A DNA stretch of 7,406 nt from an uncultured Eubacteriales bacterium (lineage in GTDB: Bacteria > Bacillota > Clostridia > Lachnospirales > Anaerotignaceae): NCBI GenBank assembly GCA_900546215.1, contig URCD01000107.1, forward strand, positions 1-7,406. The letters are read 5' to 3'. Position numbers and translations under genes: made by a program. Shown piece by piece: positions 1 through 3,583 of the stretch (positions are counted from its first letter, which is position 1; every line of letters starts with the position of its first letter). The notes below the pieces were generated by a model that worked only from the letters and a program-made list of their open reading frames with translations, had not been told where the DNA came from and did no database searches.

Positions 1-2
1 AT

Positions 3-89
3 ATGCAGGAGATCGTCACGATCAAGGCGAACATTGACACTTTGATGGGCTACACCGAGCCGGGAAGAAAGCAGGAAAAGGAGCGTTAA
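3..89 (+). CDS. C-terminal tail of an unidentified mobile-element gene (partial)
   Basis: An open frame enters from the left edge and stops at a TAA at 87-89. The visible end reads IDTLMGYTEPGRKQEKER, a charged, lysine- and arginine-rich tail. The ATG at 3-5 is in frame but is probably internal, because no ribosome site can be seen before the edge. Its position just before an oriT-like hairpin region suggests a mobilization or transfer gene, but that rests only on context. The family is not recognised. Confidence 0.5.
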   Translation: MQEIVTIKANIDTLMGYTEPGRKQEKER

Positions 90-123
90 GGTTATGAAAA
101 TAAGGAGCAAAGCGACGCTGACA

Positions 124-146
124 CTTCGGGCCATGTTGGCCCGAAG
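124..146. repeat. Inverted repeat, copy 1 of a hairpin found three times in the window
   Basis: Perfect 10-base arms CTTCGGGCCA (124-133) and TGGCCCGAAG (137-146) surround the three-base loop TGT. The same core recurs at 2544-2568 and 3182-3208 with different loop bases, each time shortly after a stop codon. This copy begins 35 bases after the stop at 89. No T-run follows, so it is not a standard intrinsic terminator. It could be a protein-binding site, an mRNA 3' stabiliser or a REP-like unit. Confidence 0.85.
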
Positions 147-152
147 ATATGG

Positions 153-213
153 GTTTGGGGCGAGCCCCAACAAGCAGCCTTTGTGCCACTTGTGGCCACA
201 GAGGCATTGCTTG
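153..213. other. Paired hairpins, possible oriT-like segment
   Basis: Two inverted repeats lie back to back. The first is TTGGGG (155-160) with CCCCAA (165-170) around the loop CGAG. The second is long: the arm at 171-189 (CAAGCAGCCTTTGTGCCAC) pairs with 192-213, leaving a one-base bulge, a two-base bulge and one G-T pair. With copy 1 of the repeated hairpin just upstream, three stems are packed into 90 bases after the end of an element gene. Clustered inverted repeats next to transfer genes are typical of an origin of transfer. No nic consensus is recognised, so the function is inference. Confidence 0.4.
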
Positions 214-540
214 CCATTTAGCTATTTAGCAATATACTGCAAAAAAGATTATTGAGTTTATACAACATCTATTGTTTTACGCAATACCTCCTTAAAATAT
301 CTATATTAAGAAAATTCGCCACAAATTTTCGGTGATTTATCAATCGCTTTTCGAGTTTTTATATGTTTATGCAAAAAGAATGATATTTTTTTTATATCAA
401 CAAGTTCTCTTTCTTTTTATCGTTTTAACTCAAACATCAAAACACAAAACTTGAATACCCGGTTTTTATATCAGAAAAATATACGATATATGTTGATAAT
501 TAACAATTTATTAAGTTTTATTTACCATTTTTAGATTATA
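214..540. other. AT-rich stretch without a recognisable gene
   Basis: This stretch is very rich in A and T and has no convincing coding frame on either strand. On the minus strand a good Shine-Dalgarno-like sequence (TAAGGAGG, plus-strand 286-293) is present. Only tiny frames of 8 to 16 codons could follow it, and their stops fall before base 200. The composition differs sharply from the GC-richer bases 1-210, which suggests that the cargo cassette beginning around here has a separate origin. Confidence 0.6.
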
Positions 541-569
541 TTGCATATATAGGGATTCTGTGGTATACT
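541..569 (+). promoter_or_regulatory. Strong extended -10 promoter for the cargo cassette
   Basis: A -35 element TTGCAT (541-546) and a -10 element TATACT (564-569) are separated by exactly 17 bases. A TGG (561-563) directly before the -10 makes it an extended -10 promoter. Transcription should start near 576, giving a 5' untranslated region of about 150 bases before the secreted protein gene at 725. This is one of the best promoter matches in the window and reads toward that gene. Confidence 0.75.
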
Positions 570-665
570 ACAGTTAGTTATAAAAAGCTCATAACCGATT
601 AGTAAAGTGAGGGATACCATTGGGGCTATAGAGGAGGAGAATTTGAGAGAATAGTGCCTTACATA

Positions 666-728
666 ATGGTGGGCGCTAAAAAATCTGAGTTTGTTACTAT
701 GGTAAAGTCTCAAGGAGGTCATTTATGA
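666..728 (+). other. Possible 20-codon upstream ORF overlapping the next start codon
   Basis: In the long 5' leader, ATG at 666 opens a frame for MVGAKKSEFVTMVKSQGGHL. It ends in a TGA that overlaps the ATG of the secreted protein as ATGA (725-728). An in-frame GTG at 654 is another possible start. The only strong purine-rich ribosome site, GAGGAGGAG at 631-639, is too far from 666 and about 15 bases from 654, so translation is doubtful. If it is translated, the downstream Shine-Dalgarno (712-718) lies inside it and the two genes would be coupled. Confidence 0.25.
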
Positions 729-1261
729 AGAAAGGTTTGAAAAAGGCATTGGGTCTGTTGGTAGCGCTGAGTCTCATGGTAGTTGGTAGCGCATTTAGTG
801 CTCTTGCTGCTGATTCTCCAGAACAGAGACAAACATTCAGTGTCGATCTGAATAATTTTGACGAAAGCCAGCCCTATTCGGAAACATTACATTTCGAGAA
901 GGACGGTCAGCCGGTAACAGTGACACTTAGCTATACGCCTCCTTTAACTCGTGATCCTGCTACTGAAGGAACGTGGAAATCGGATGCATTTTGGGGTGTC
1001 GCAGGTATGGATTACAGATTTGACTTATCAAAGAGTGGTAGCCAGTGGAAAATTTCTAATGCACGTGATTTAAATACCTACTGTGTTGGCGGAACGGTTG
1101 AAGATGAAAGTTTAGCCATTGGCCGTGCAACATCTACCTCAAGCAAAGCGGCCGAAGTGACTGGCTCTATGAGAGCAAATGTAGTCGGCGGAGTAGGAAC
1201 ACTTTCTTTCGCTTTAAGAACGGAAGTTTTTAATGGAGAAGTTTCTACCGTATTAAATTAA
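725..1261 (+). CDS. Secreted DUF5626-like protein, cargo of the element
   Basis: The 178-residue product is exported and of unknown function. Residues 1-29 are a classical signal peptide: KKGLKK, then a leucine/valine-rich core and ALAA before D30, with signal peptidase I cleavage expected after A28 or A29. There is no lipobox cysteine and no sortase motif, so the mature chain of about 149 residues should be released or loosely attached. The mature part alternates short polar and aromatic strands, as in a beta-sandwich. It contains YRFDLSKSGSQWKISNARD (97-115), which I recall as typical of DUF5626 proteins of Firmicutes, and a single cysteine at 120. The start is fixed by AAGGAGG at 712-718, six bases before the ATG. 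A strong promoter lies 150 bases upstream and a small membrane protein gene follows 45 bases downstream. The family call is from memory and the biological role is unknown. Confidence 0.7.
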   Translation: MKKGLKKALGLLVALSLMVVGSAFSALAADSPEQRQTFSVDLNNFDESQPYSETLHFEKDGQPVTVTLSYTPPLTRDPATEGTWKSDAFWGVAGMDYRFDLSKSGSQWKISNARDLNTYCVGGTVEDESLAIGRATSTSSKAAEVTGSMRANVVGGVGTLSFALRTEVFNGEVSTVLN

Positions 1262-1306
1262 GAATAATATAAGTAGAGTCCTATTCAAAAAGGTGTTGAT
1301 GTAAAT

Positions 1307-1426
1307 ATGTCGGCAATGTCTATATTTTTTCTAGTTGTATGCTCCGTCCTTGGACTTGGTGTTTTATACTGTATAGCTCGAATTATAGGATGGCTATTCA
1401 ATCAGATAAAAAATAATGCTGATTAA
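1307..1426 (+). CDS. Small single-pass membrane protein (39 residues)
   Basis: This short frame encodes 39 residues starting MSAMSIFFLVVCSVLGLGVL. Residues 5-23 form one strongly hydrophobic transmembrane helix. A short amphipathic stretch (ARIIGWLFNQIKNNAD) follows with positive residues, so the C-terminus is probably cytoplasmic. An AAGGTG ribosome site at 1290-1295 lies 11 bases before the ATG, which is longer than ideal; a second ATG at 1316 is possible. The gene starts 45 bases after the secreted protein gene with no terminator between them, so the two are likely co-transcribed. Small helices of this kind can be membrane regulators, toxins or immunity peptides, and nothing here decides which. 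Confidence comes from the hydrophobic pattern and the position. Confidence 0.55.
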   Translation: MSAMSIFFLVVCSVLGLGVLYCIARIIGWLFNQIKNNAD

Positions 1427-1443
1427 GTGAAAGCAATTATACA

Positions 1444-1556
1444 ATTTAAAAGGGTTGTTGCAAAGAGAAAAGTAATGTTCTGTATATGGTAGATTTAATA
1501 ATTGACATATACTATATATAGTAAATTGAGTCTGTTTTGTAACAACCTTTTTAAAA
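1444..1556. repeat. 113-base inverted-repeat element (MITE-like, IS6-like ends) or large hairpin
   Basis: The arms 1444-1464 and 1536-1556 match in 18 of 21 positions when one is reverse-complemented, and two of the three mismatches are G-T pairs. The inner end of the arm, GGGTTGTTGCAAAG, resembles the TGTTGCAAAG ends of IS6-family insertion sequences. The outer TTTAAAA on both sides could be a target duplication or part of the repeat, because it is nearly palindromic. Between the arms are about 70 AT-rich bases with no gene, including the palindrome ACTATATATAGT (1511-1522). It could be a miniature transposable element, a remnant of an IS6-like deletion, or simply a transcript-end hairpin. 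Confidence 0.45.
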
Positions 1557-1578
1557 GAAAATTTTTAGTAACAATTAG

Positions 1579-1634
1579 ATAGAGTAGAGGTACGTTAACC
1601 ATTAACATATCCTCTACTCTATTTTTTTATTTTT
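1579..1634 (+). terminator. Strong intrinsic terminator after the cargo cassette
   Basis: A perfect 12-base stem, ATAGAGTAGAGG (1579-1590) with CCTCTACTCTAT (1611-1622), is followed by a run of seven T, an A and five more T (1622-1634). The loop contains a small inner stem, GTTAA with TTAAC. It should end transcription from the promoter at 541 and isolate the secreted protein and membrane peptide genes from the sigma-like gene. Confidence 0.88.
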
Positions 1635-1748
1635 GCCTCCTATCTACGACAAATTTTGCAAAAAATACATTATATGATAATAAAAGAACTACGAGATTTT
1701 TACGCGGAGGTTGCTAATAACATGAGTTAGATTATTGAGGAAAAATAG

Positions 1749-1784
1749 ATGAAGCAACGCCCCTTTTGCTTTACCTCCTCCTAG
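1749..1784 (+). CDS. Possible 11-residue leader peptide
   Basis: The frame encodes MKQRPFCFTSS and stops at TAG 1782-1784. A GAGG ribosome site at 1737-1740 is eight bases before the ATG. Its last codons, ACC TCC TCC TAG, form the 5' arm of the terminator-like hairpin at 1775-1794, so a ribosome finishing or stalling here would prevent that hairpin from forming. An alternative small stem, AAGCAA (1752-1757) with TTGCTT (1766-1771), lies within the ORF. Leader peptides placed this way occur in attenuators of clostridial and enterococcal resistance and transfer genes. Expression cannot be shown from sequence. Confidence 0.4.
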   Translation: MKQRPFCFTSS

Positions 1785-1798
1785 ATGGGAGGAGTTTT
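1775..1798 (+). terminator. Attenuator-like hairpin overlapping the leader ORF
   Basis: CTCCTCC (1775-1781) pairs perfectly with GGAGGAG (1788-1794) around the loop TAGATG, which contains the leader stop codon. TTTT and then ATT follow. The seven-base stem with a short T-run suggests a moderate terminator. The CCTCCTCC arm could also pair with the upstream GGAGG sequences, allowing alternative folds. Confidence 0.5.
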
Positions 1799-1821
1799 AT
1801 TCCAATTTAAACTTTTTTAAG

Positions 1822-1857
1822 GCTCAAACAAGCTGTTATTTGTTTGAGCTTTTTTTA
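1822..1857 (+). terminator. Second terminator hairpin in the sigma leader
   Basis: GCTCAAACAA (1822-1831) pairs perfectly with TTGTTTGAGC (1840-1849) around an eight-base loop, followed by eight consecutive T (1850-1857). A G-T pair and two A-T pairs extend the stem outward. It is a textbook intrinsic terminator on the plus strand. It lies about 210 bases before the sigma-like gene, with no gene directly upstream of it other than the leader ORF. Confidence 0.85.
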
Positions 1858-1860
1858 TGT

Positions 1861-1929
1861 TCGACACCTTATTTCAGGATTTGCTATCGAAACAGAGCCA
1901 GTCTTGAGATAAGCTGTCGAGGCTTTTTT
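1861..1929 (+). terminator. Third, long terminator-like hairpin in the sigma leader
   Basis: TCGACA (1861-1866) pairs with TGTCGA (1915-1920). Across a two-by-two internal loop, the stem continues as 1869-1879 with 1902-1912, an 11-pair helix with two G-T pairs. The T-run at 1924-1929 follows after GGC. It begins only four bases after the T-run of the previous terminator, so any transcript reaching the sigma-like gene must pass both. Confidence 0.65.
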
Positions 1930-2016
1930 AGAACGAGTAGCCATCTTTACTATCTTATAGATTTTTCACTGTTATTTTTTGAAAATTTCAGAAATTTCAG
2001 CCTACATATACGCTCC

Positions 2017-2063
2017 CCGCCGCTTCTGTTTTGTTGTCCATCCATCACAAAACAAAGCGGAGG
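2017..2063 (+). promoter_or_regulatory. Hairpin that buries the ribosome site of the sigma-like gene
   Basis: The arm 2020-2034 (CCGCTTCTGTTTTGT) pairs with 2047-2060 (ACAAAACAAAGCGG) with a single bulged base. CC at 2017-2018 can add pairs with GG at 2062-2063. The 12-base loop is 2035-2046. The 3' arm contains the GCGGAGG Shine-Dalgarno (2057-2063) that precedes the ATG at 2070, so in the folded state the ribosome site is covered. This predicts low translation unless the hairpin is opened. Confidence 0.7.
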
Positions 2064-2069
2064 TTCAAT

Positions 2070-2492
2070 ATGGCTATTATAAATTTACGGGACTATTACC
2101 CTTTTTATACGTCAGACTACTTTATGGAAGTACCAGAAGATGTTGTTGAAATGTTCAAGGAGTTTGACCGGAAGGAAGCCGCTTACCGTCTGCGTACATA
2201 CCGGCACAAAGCCTATTACTCCCTGGATCGGAATGATGGAATTGAGCATGAGGCGCTTTTCGTTGCGTTCTCTCCCTATGAACTGTATGAGCGTAAAGTG
2301 ACGATACAAGAACTCTATACCGCCATCTCACGACTGCCCGACAAACAGGCAAAGCGCATTTACGCTCATTTCATTCTCGGCTTGACGAAACAAGACATTG
2401 CCCGGGCCGAGGGTGTGGATGAAAAGGTCGTGCGGCTCGCCATTGAGCGCGGCCTTCGGAACTTGGAAAAAATTTTAAAAAAATTTTTATAA
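2070..2492 (+). CDS. Small sigma-70 region 4-like regulator of the element
   Basis: The product is 140 residues. Residues 80-138 (ELYTAISRLPDKQAKRIYAH and onward) have the pattern of sigma-70 region 4. A helix-turn-helix follows around 104-126 (GLTKQDIARAEGVDEKVVRL), then a basic C-terminal helix ending KILKKFL. The first 75 residues are acidic and aromatic and show no clear region 2, so it is unlikely to be a full sigma factor. Proteins of this size and shape are common in Firmicutes conjugative elements (for example the Tn916 Orf7 type), where they are thought to regulate element genes. The start at 2070 is chosen over the in-frame ATG at 2031 because GCGGAGG lies six bases before 2070, while 2031 lies in the 5' arm of the covering hairpin. 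Tandem terminators and this hairpin upstream point to tight control. Confidence 0.72.
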   Translation: MAIINLRDYYPFYTSDYFMEVPEDVVEMFKEFDRKEAAYRLRTYRHKAYYSLDRNDGIEHEALFVAFSPYELYERKVTIQELYTAISRLPDKQAKRIYAHFILGLTKQDIARAEGVDEKVVRLAIERGLRNLEKILKKFL

Positions 2493-2543
2493 GGTGTACC
2501 GATTTCGCCTCAAAAATGAAATGGCTTATGAGAGGCAGTCAAA

Positions 2544-2568
2544 GCCTCGGGCCACATTGGCCCGAAGC
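2544..2568. repeat. Inverted repeat, copy 2 of the three-copy hairpin
   Basis: Arms GCCTCGGGCCA (2544-2554) and TGGCCCGAAGC (2558-2568) surround the loop CAT, with one mismatch. The mismatch is C-A on the plus strand and G-U if transcribed from the minus strand. It lies 51 bases after the stop of the sigma-like gene. The core is identical to the copies at 124-146 and 3182-3208, and no T-run follows. Confidence 0.82.
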
Positions 2569-2619
2569 GGGACACGCCTCACGCAGATTGAAAACTGAAT
2601 AAAAGATAGACGGATACGA

Positions 2620-2838
2620 AGGGTGCTTGTGTCCAGTGACAGGCCCGCCATGACCTCTATTTTTACACTAGAGAGAGCGACCAGGCCCATGCCGTAGGCA
2701 GACTGTGGCAGGTCTGCCGGACAAAACACAAAACCCGGATACTTGCGATTAGTCACAATCCGAGCGTGCAGCGGTGTTGCGAACCGTGAGCCGTCGCAGG
2801 TAATGAGATCGCCTTGCCATCAGAATGGGGAGAGCTGA
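2620..2838 (+). other. Gene-free structured segment, possible non-coding RNA or leader
   Basis: About 220 bases, GC-richer than nearby intergenic DNA, have no convincing coding frame on either strand. They contain several local stems: GGCAGAC (2697-2703) with GTCTGCC (2712-2718), CGGAT (2736-2740) with ATCCG (2758-2762), and CGGT (2772-2775) with ACCG (2783-2786). A possible long-range helix pairs the TTGTGTCC near 2628-2635 with GGACAAAACACAA after 2718. The stretch lies between the sigma-like gene and a leader-peptide attenuator, so it may be the 5' part of a regulatory RNA. The fold is proposed by eye and no known RNA family is recognised. Confidence 0.4.
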
Positions 2839-2839
2839 A

Positions 2840-2926
2840 ATGCTATGGGACAAAAAGCCAACTGTCCGTCCGGTCTATCTGAAAAAACTTTCTAACCTGT
2901 GGGGCCCTTCCTCTATTACTGTCTGA
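2840..2926 (+). CDS. 28-residue leader peptide of an attenuator
   Basis: The frame begins MLWDKKPTVRPVYLKKLSNL and ends at TGA 2924-2926. A good ribosome site, GGGGAGAG (2827-2834), lies five bases before the ATG. Codons 20-23 (CTG TGG GGC CCT, 2897-2908) coincide with the 5' arm of the GC-rich hairpin at 2898-2958, so translation of these codons must melt the hairpin. This is the arrangement of translation-controlled transcription attenuators. The peptide is basic and aromatic with no membrane segment, and is more likely a sensor of ribosome movement than a functional product. A small real protein cannot be excluded. Confidence 0.55.
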   Translation: MLWDKKPTVRPVYLKKLSNLWGPSSITV

Positions 2927-2963
2927 TGATAGGGCAACCGTTCTGGCTGGGCCCCATATTTTT
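2898..2963 (+). terminator. Attenuator hairpin with T-run before the 66-residue gene
   Basis: TGTGGGGCCC (2898-2907) pairs with GGGCCCCATA (2949-2958) over ten positions, one of them G-U, around a 41-base loop. Five T (2959-2963) follow. The ribosome site and ATG of the next gene (2971-2985) lie just beyond, so termination here would silence the downstream accessory genes. The 5' arm lies inside the leader ORF. The loop is long for a terminator, so it may fold further or act in another way. Confidence 0.6.
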
Positions 2964-2982
2964 CTATGAACAGGAGAATTTT

Positions 2983-3183
2983 ATGAAGGAAAATATATCT
3001 AGTCCAGAATTAACGCTGAATATATGGAGTAATGACGCCTGCCGGGGCTATGTGATTATGGCCATGCAGGACTGTGGATTCACCCATAAAGATATTAGCC
3101 GTGTAGTAAATCAGCTTTATGGAGTGTTTGACTTATACACACTCAACGAGGCTGAACAGAAATATTATAACGGCGATTATTAG
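2983..3183 (+). CDS. Small accessory protein of the integrative element (66 residues)
   Basis: The product runs from MKENISSPELTLNIWSNDAC to a tyrosine-rich end, EAEQKYYNGDY. The pattern NIWSNDACRGYVIMAMQDCG, then a helix DISRVVNQLYGVFDLYTLNEAE, resembles a group of very small conserved proteins I associate with Firmicutes conjugative elements, whose function is not known. It has no signal peptide or membrane segment and is probably a soluble helical protein. The start at 2983 is chosen because CAGGAG (2971-2976) is six bases upstream. The longer GTG start at 2899 would begin inside the attenuator stem. Its stop at 3181-3183 abuts copy 3 of the repeated hairpin. Expression is likely gated by the upstream attenuator. 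Confidence 0.65.
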   Translation: MKENISSPELTLNIWSNDACRGYVIMAMQDCGFTHKDISRVVNQLYGVFDLYTLNEAEQKYYNGDY

Positions 3184-3208
3184 CTTCGGGCCAACGTGGC
3201 CCGAGGCT
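3182..3208. repeat. Inverted repeat, copy 3 of the three-copy hairpin
   Basis: Arms AGCTTCGGGCCA (3182-3193) and TGGCCCGAGGCT (3197-3208) surround the loop ACG with one T-G pair. It overlaps the stop codon of the 66-residue gene by two bases, the closest to a stop of the three copies. Its last three bases are shared with the next hairpin (3206-3265), so the two stems compete at that point. Confidence 0.83.
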
Positions 3209-3265
3209 GGGGAAAGCTCAAAGGGCAGTTCCTTCCAGGGAGCCGCTTTTTTAGGTTTCCCCAGC
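3206..3265 (+). promoter_or_regulatory. Hairpin in the spacer between the two small element genes
   Basis: GCTGGGGAAA (3206-3215) pairs perfectly with TTTCCCCAGC (3256-3265). The 40-base loop contains CCGCTTTTTTAGG, with a six-T run inside the loop, so it is not an ordinary terminator. A second small stem, GAAAA (3302-3306) with TTTTC (3314-3318), places the GTGGAGG ribosome site of the next gene in its loop, where it stays accessible. The roles are unknown. Confidence 0.45.
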
Positions 3266-3319
3266 AGACAAGAGGGAAGCTGGCCGCTGTTCATCCGTAC
3301 TGAAAAGTGGAGGTTTTCG

Positions 3320-3496
3320 ATGGTTCAATCTGTTACATACCAAAGCGAAAAACAATCCGTATATTTTCAAGGGAAACTTATCGTATTGGAAAATCTAATT
3401 CCGGTACTATCCCCGGATGAAAAGAACAAGCGAAAAAGAGAAATCGAAAATCACTTATATGATGTGTTCAGTAAATACACGGACAGATTTTACTAA
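3320..3496 (+). CDS. Small hypothetical protein before the recombinase (58 residues)
   Basis: The product begins MVQSVTYQSEKQSVYFQGKL and ends HLYDVFSKYTDRFY. The first part looks like a beta-hairpin (VTYQSEKQSVYFQGKLIVLE). The second is a highly charged helix, SPDEKNKRKREIENHLYDVF. There is no signal peptide, membrane helix or metal motif. GTGGAGG (3307-3313) lies six bases before the ATG and fixes the start. The in-frame extension back to 3119 overlaps the previous gene and two hairpins and is not believed. The gene lies 87 bases before the recombinase, which has its own promoter in between. Small basic proteins next to serine recombinases can be directionality factors, but there is no direct evidence for that here and the family is not recognised. 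Confidence 0.6.
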   Translation: MVQSVTYQSEKQSVYFQGKLIVLENLIPVLSPDEKNKRKREIENHLYDVFSKYTDRFY

Positions 3497-3508
3497 TCAA
3501 CCGCAACA

Positions 3509-3537
3509 TTGTTGTCCGGGGCTGCCTATGGTATAAT
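3509..3537 (+). promoter_or_regulatory. Promoter of the serine recombinase
   Basis: TTGTTG (3509-3514) and a perfect TATAAT (3532-3537) are 17 bases apart. TGG directly before the -10 makes it an extended -10 promoter, with a predicted start near 3544 and a leader of about 40 bases. The palindrome CAACATTGTTG (3504-3514) overlaps the -35 and could be an operator. The promoter starts 13 bases after the stop of the 58-residue gene. Confidence 0.8.
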
Positions 3538-3549
3538 ATAATTGTAAGG

Positions 3550-3582
3550 TTGGTAGCTCCATTCCATACGGAAGGAGCCCAA
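3550..3582 (+). promoter_or_regulatory. Hairpin that buries the recombinase ribosome site
   Basis: GCTCC-A-TTCC (3556-3565) pairs with GGAA-GGAGC (3570-3578) with one bulged A and a four-base loop ATAC. After a two-base bulge, TTGG (3550-3553) extends it with CCAA (3579-3582), for 13 pairs in all. The Shine-Dalgarno AAGGAG (3572-3577) is entirely inside the 3' arm and the start codon follows at 3584. With a strong promoter just upstream, this suggests control at translation. Confidence 0.68.
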
Positions 3583-3583
3583 T

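Larger units (their letters stand above)
1635..2069 (+). other. Long structured leader of the sigma-like gene
   Basis: The 435 bases between the cargo terminator and the sigma-like gene hold no ordinary gene. They contain weak promoter-like sequence (GATAAT at 1676-1681 with TTTTGC at 1654-1659, spacer 16), a ribosome site (GCGGAGG, 1704-1710) leading only to ATG-AGT-TAG, and an 11-codon leader ORF. Three terminator-like hairpins follow in series, then a hairpin over the ribosome site of the sigma-like gene. The layout resembles the leaders of inducible genes controlled by attenuation. The promoter assignment is weak. Confidence 0.55.

Noticed and set aside
22..207. Minus-strand frame over the same hairpin block
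   Set aside because: It has no ribosome site, overlaps the end of the plus-strand gene, and its sequence is a by-product of the inverted repeats.
94..255. 53-codon plus-strand frame starting ATGAAAATAAGG
   Set aside because: It runs straight through the three hairpins of the oriT-like block, its composition follows those stems, and its ribosome site is poor. The structure explains the sequence better than coding does.
281..293. Strong AAGGAGG-like site on the minus strand
   Set aside because: Only frames of 8 to 16 codons can follow it, so no gene can be supported.
531..722. Minus-strand frame opposite the cargo promoter and leader
   Set aside because: It lies antisense to a clear promoter and ribosome site and shows no protein-like pattern.
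1502..1527. TTGACA followed by TA-rich sequence as a possible promoter
   Set aside because: Although the -35 is perfect, no -10 hexamer lies at 16-18 bases; the candidates are 9 or 14 bases away.
1840..2082. 80-codon plus-strand frame across the leader region
   Set aside because: It has no ribosome site, starts within a terminator loop, and crosses two terminator-like hairpins and the stem covering the next ribosome site.
2515..2598. 27-codon frame after the sigma-like gene
   Set aside because: It has no ribosome site and half of it is the repeated hairpin, copy 2.
2526..2756. Minus-strand 76-codon frame in the structured segment
   Set aside because: It has no start signal and a low-complexity, unstructured translation, and it overlaps stems that explain the sequence.
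2921..2927. CTGATGA reminiscent of a hammerhead ribozyme core
   Set aside because: The required GAAA and flanking three-way stems are not present.
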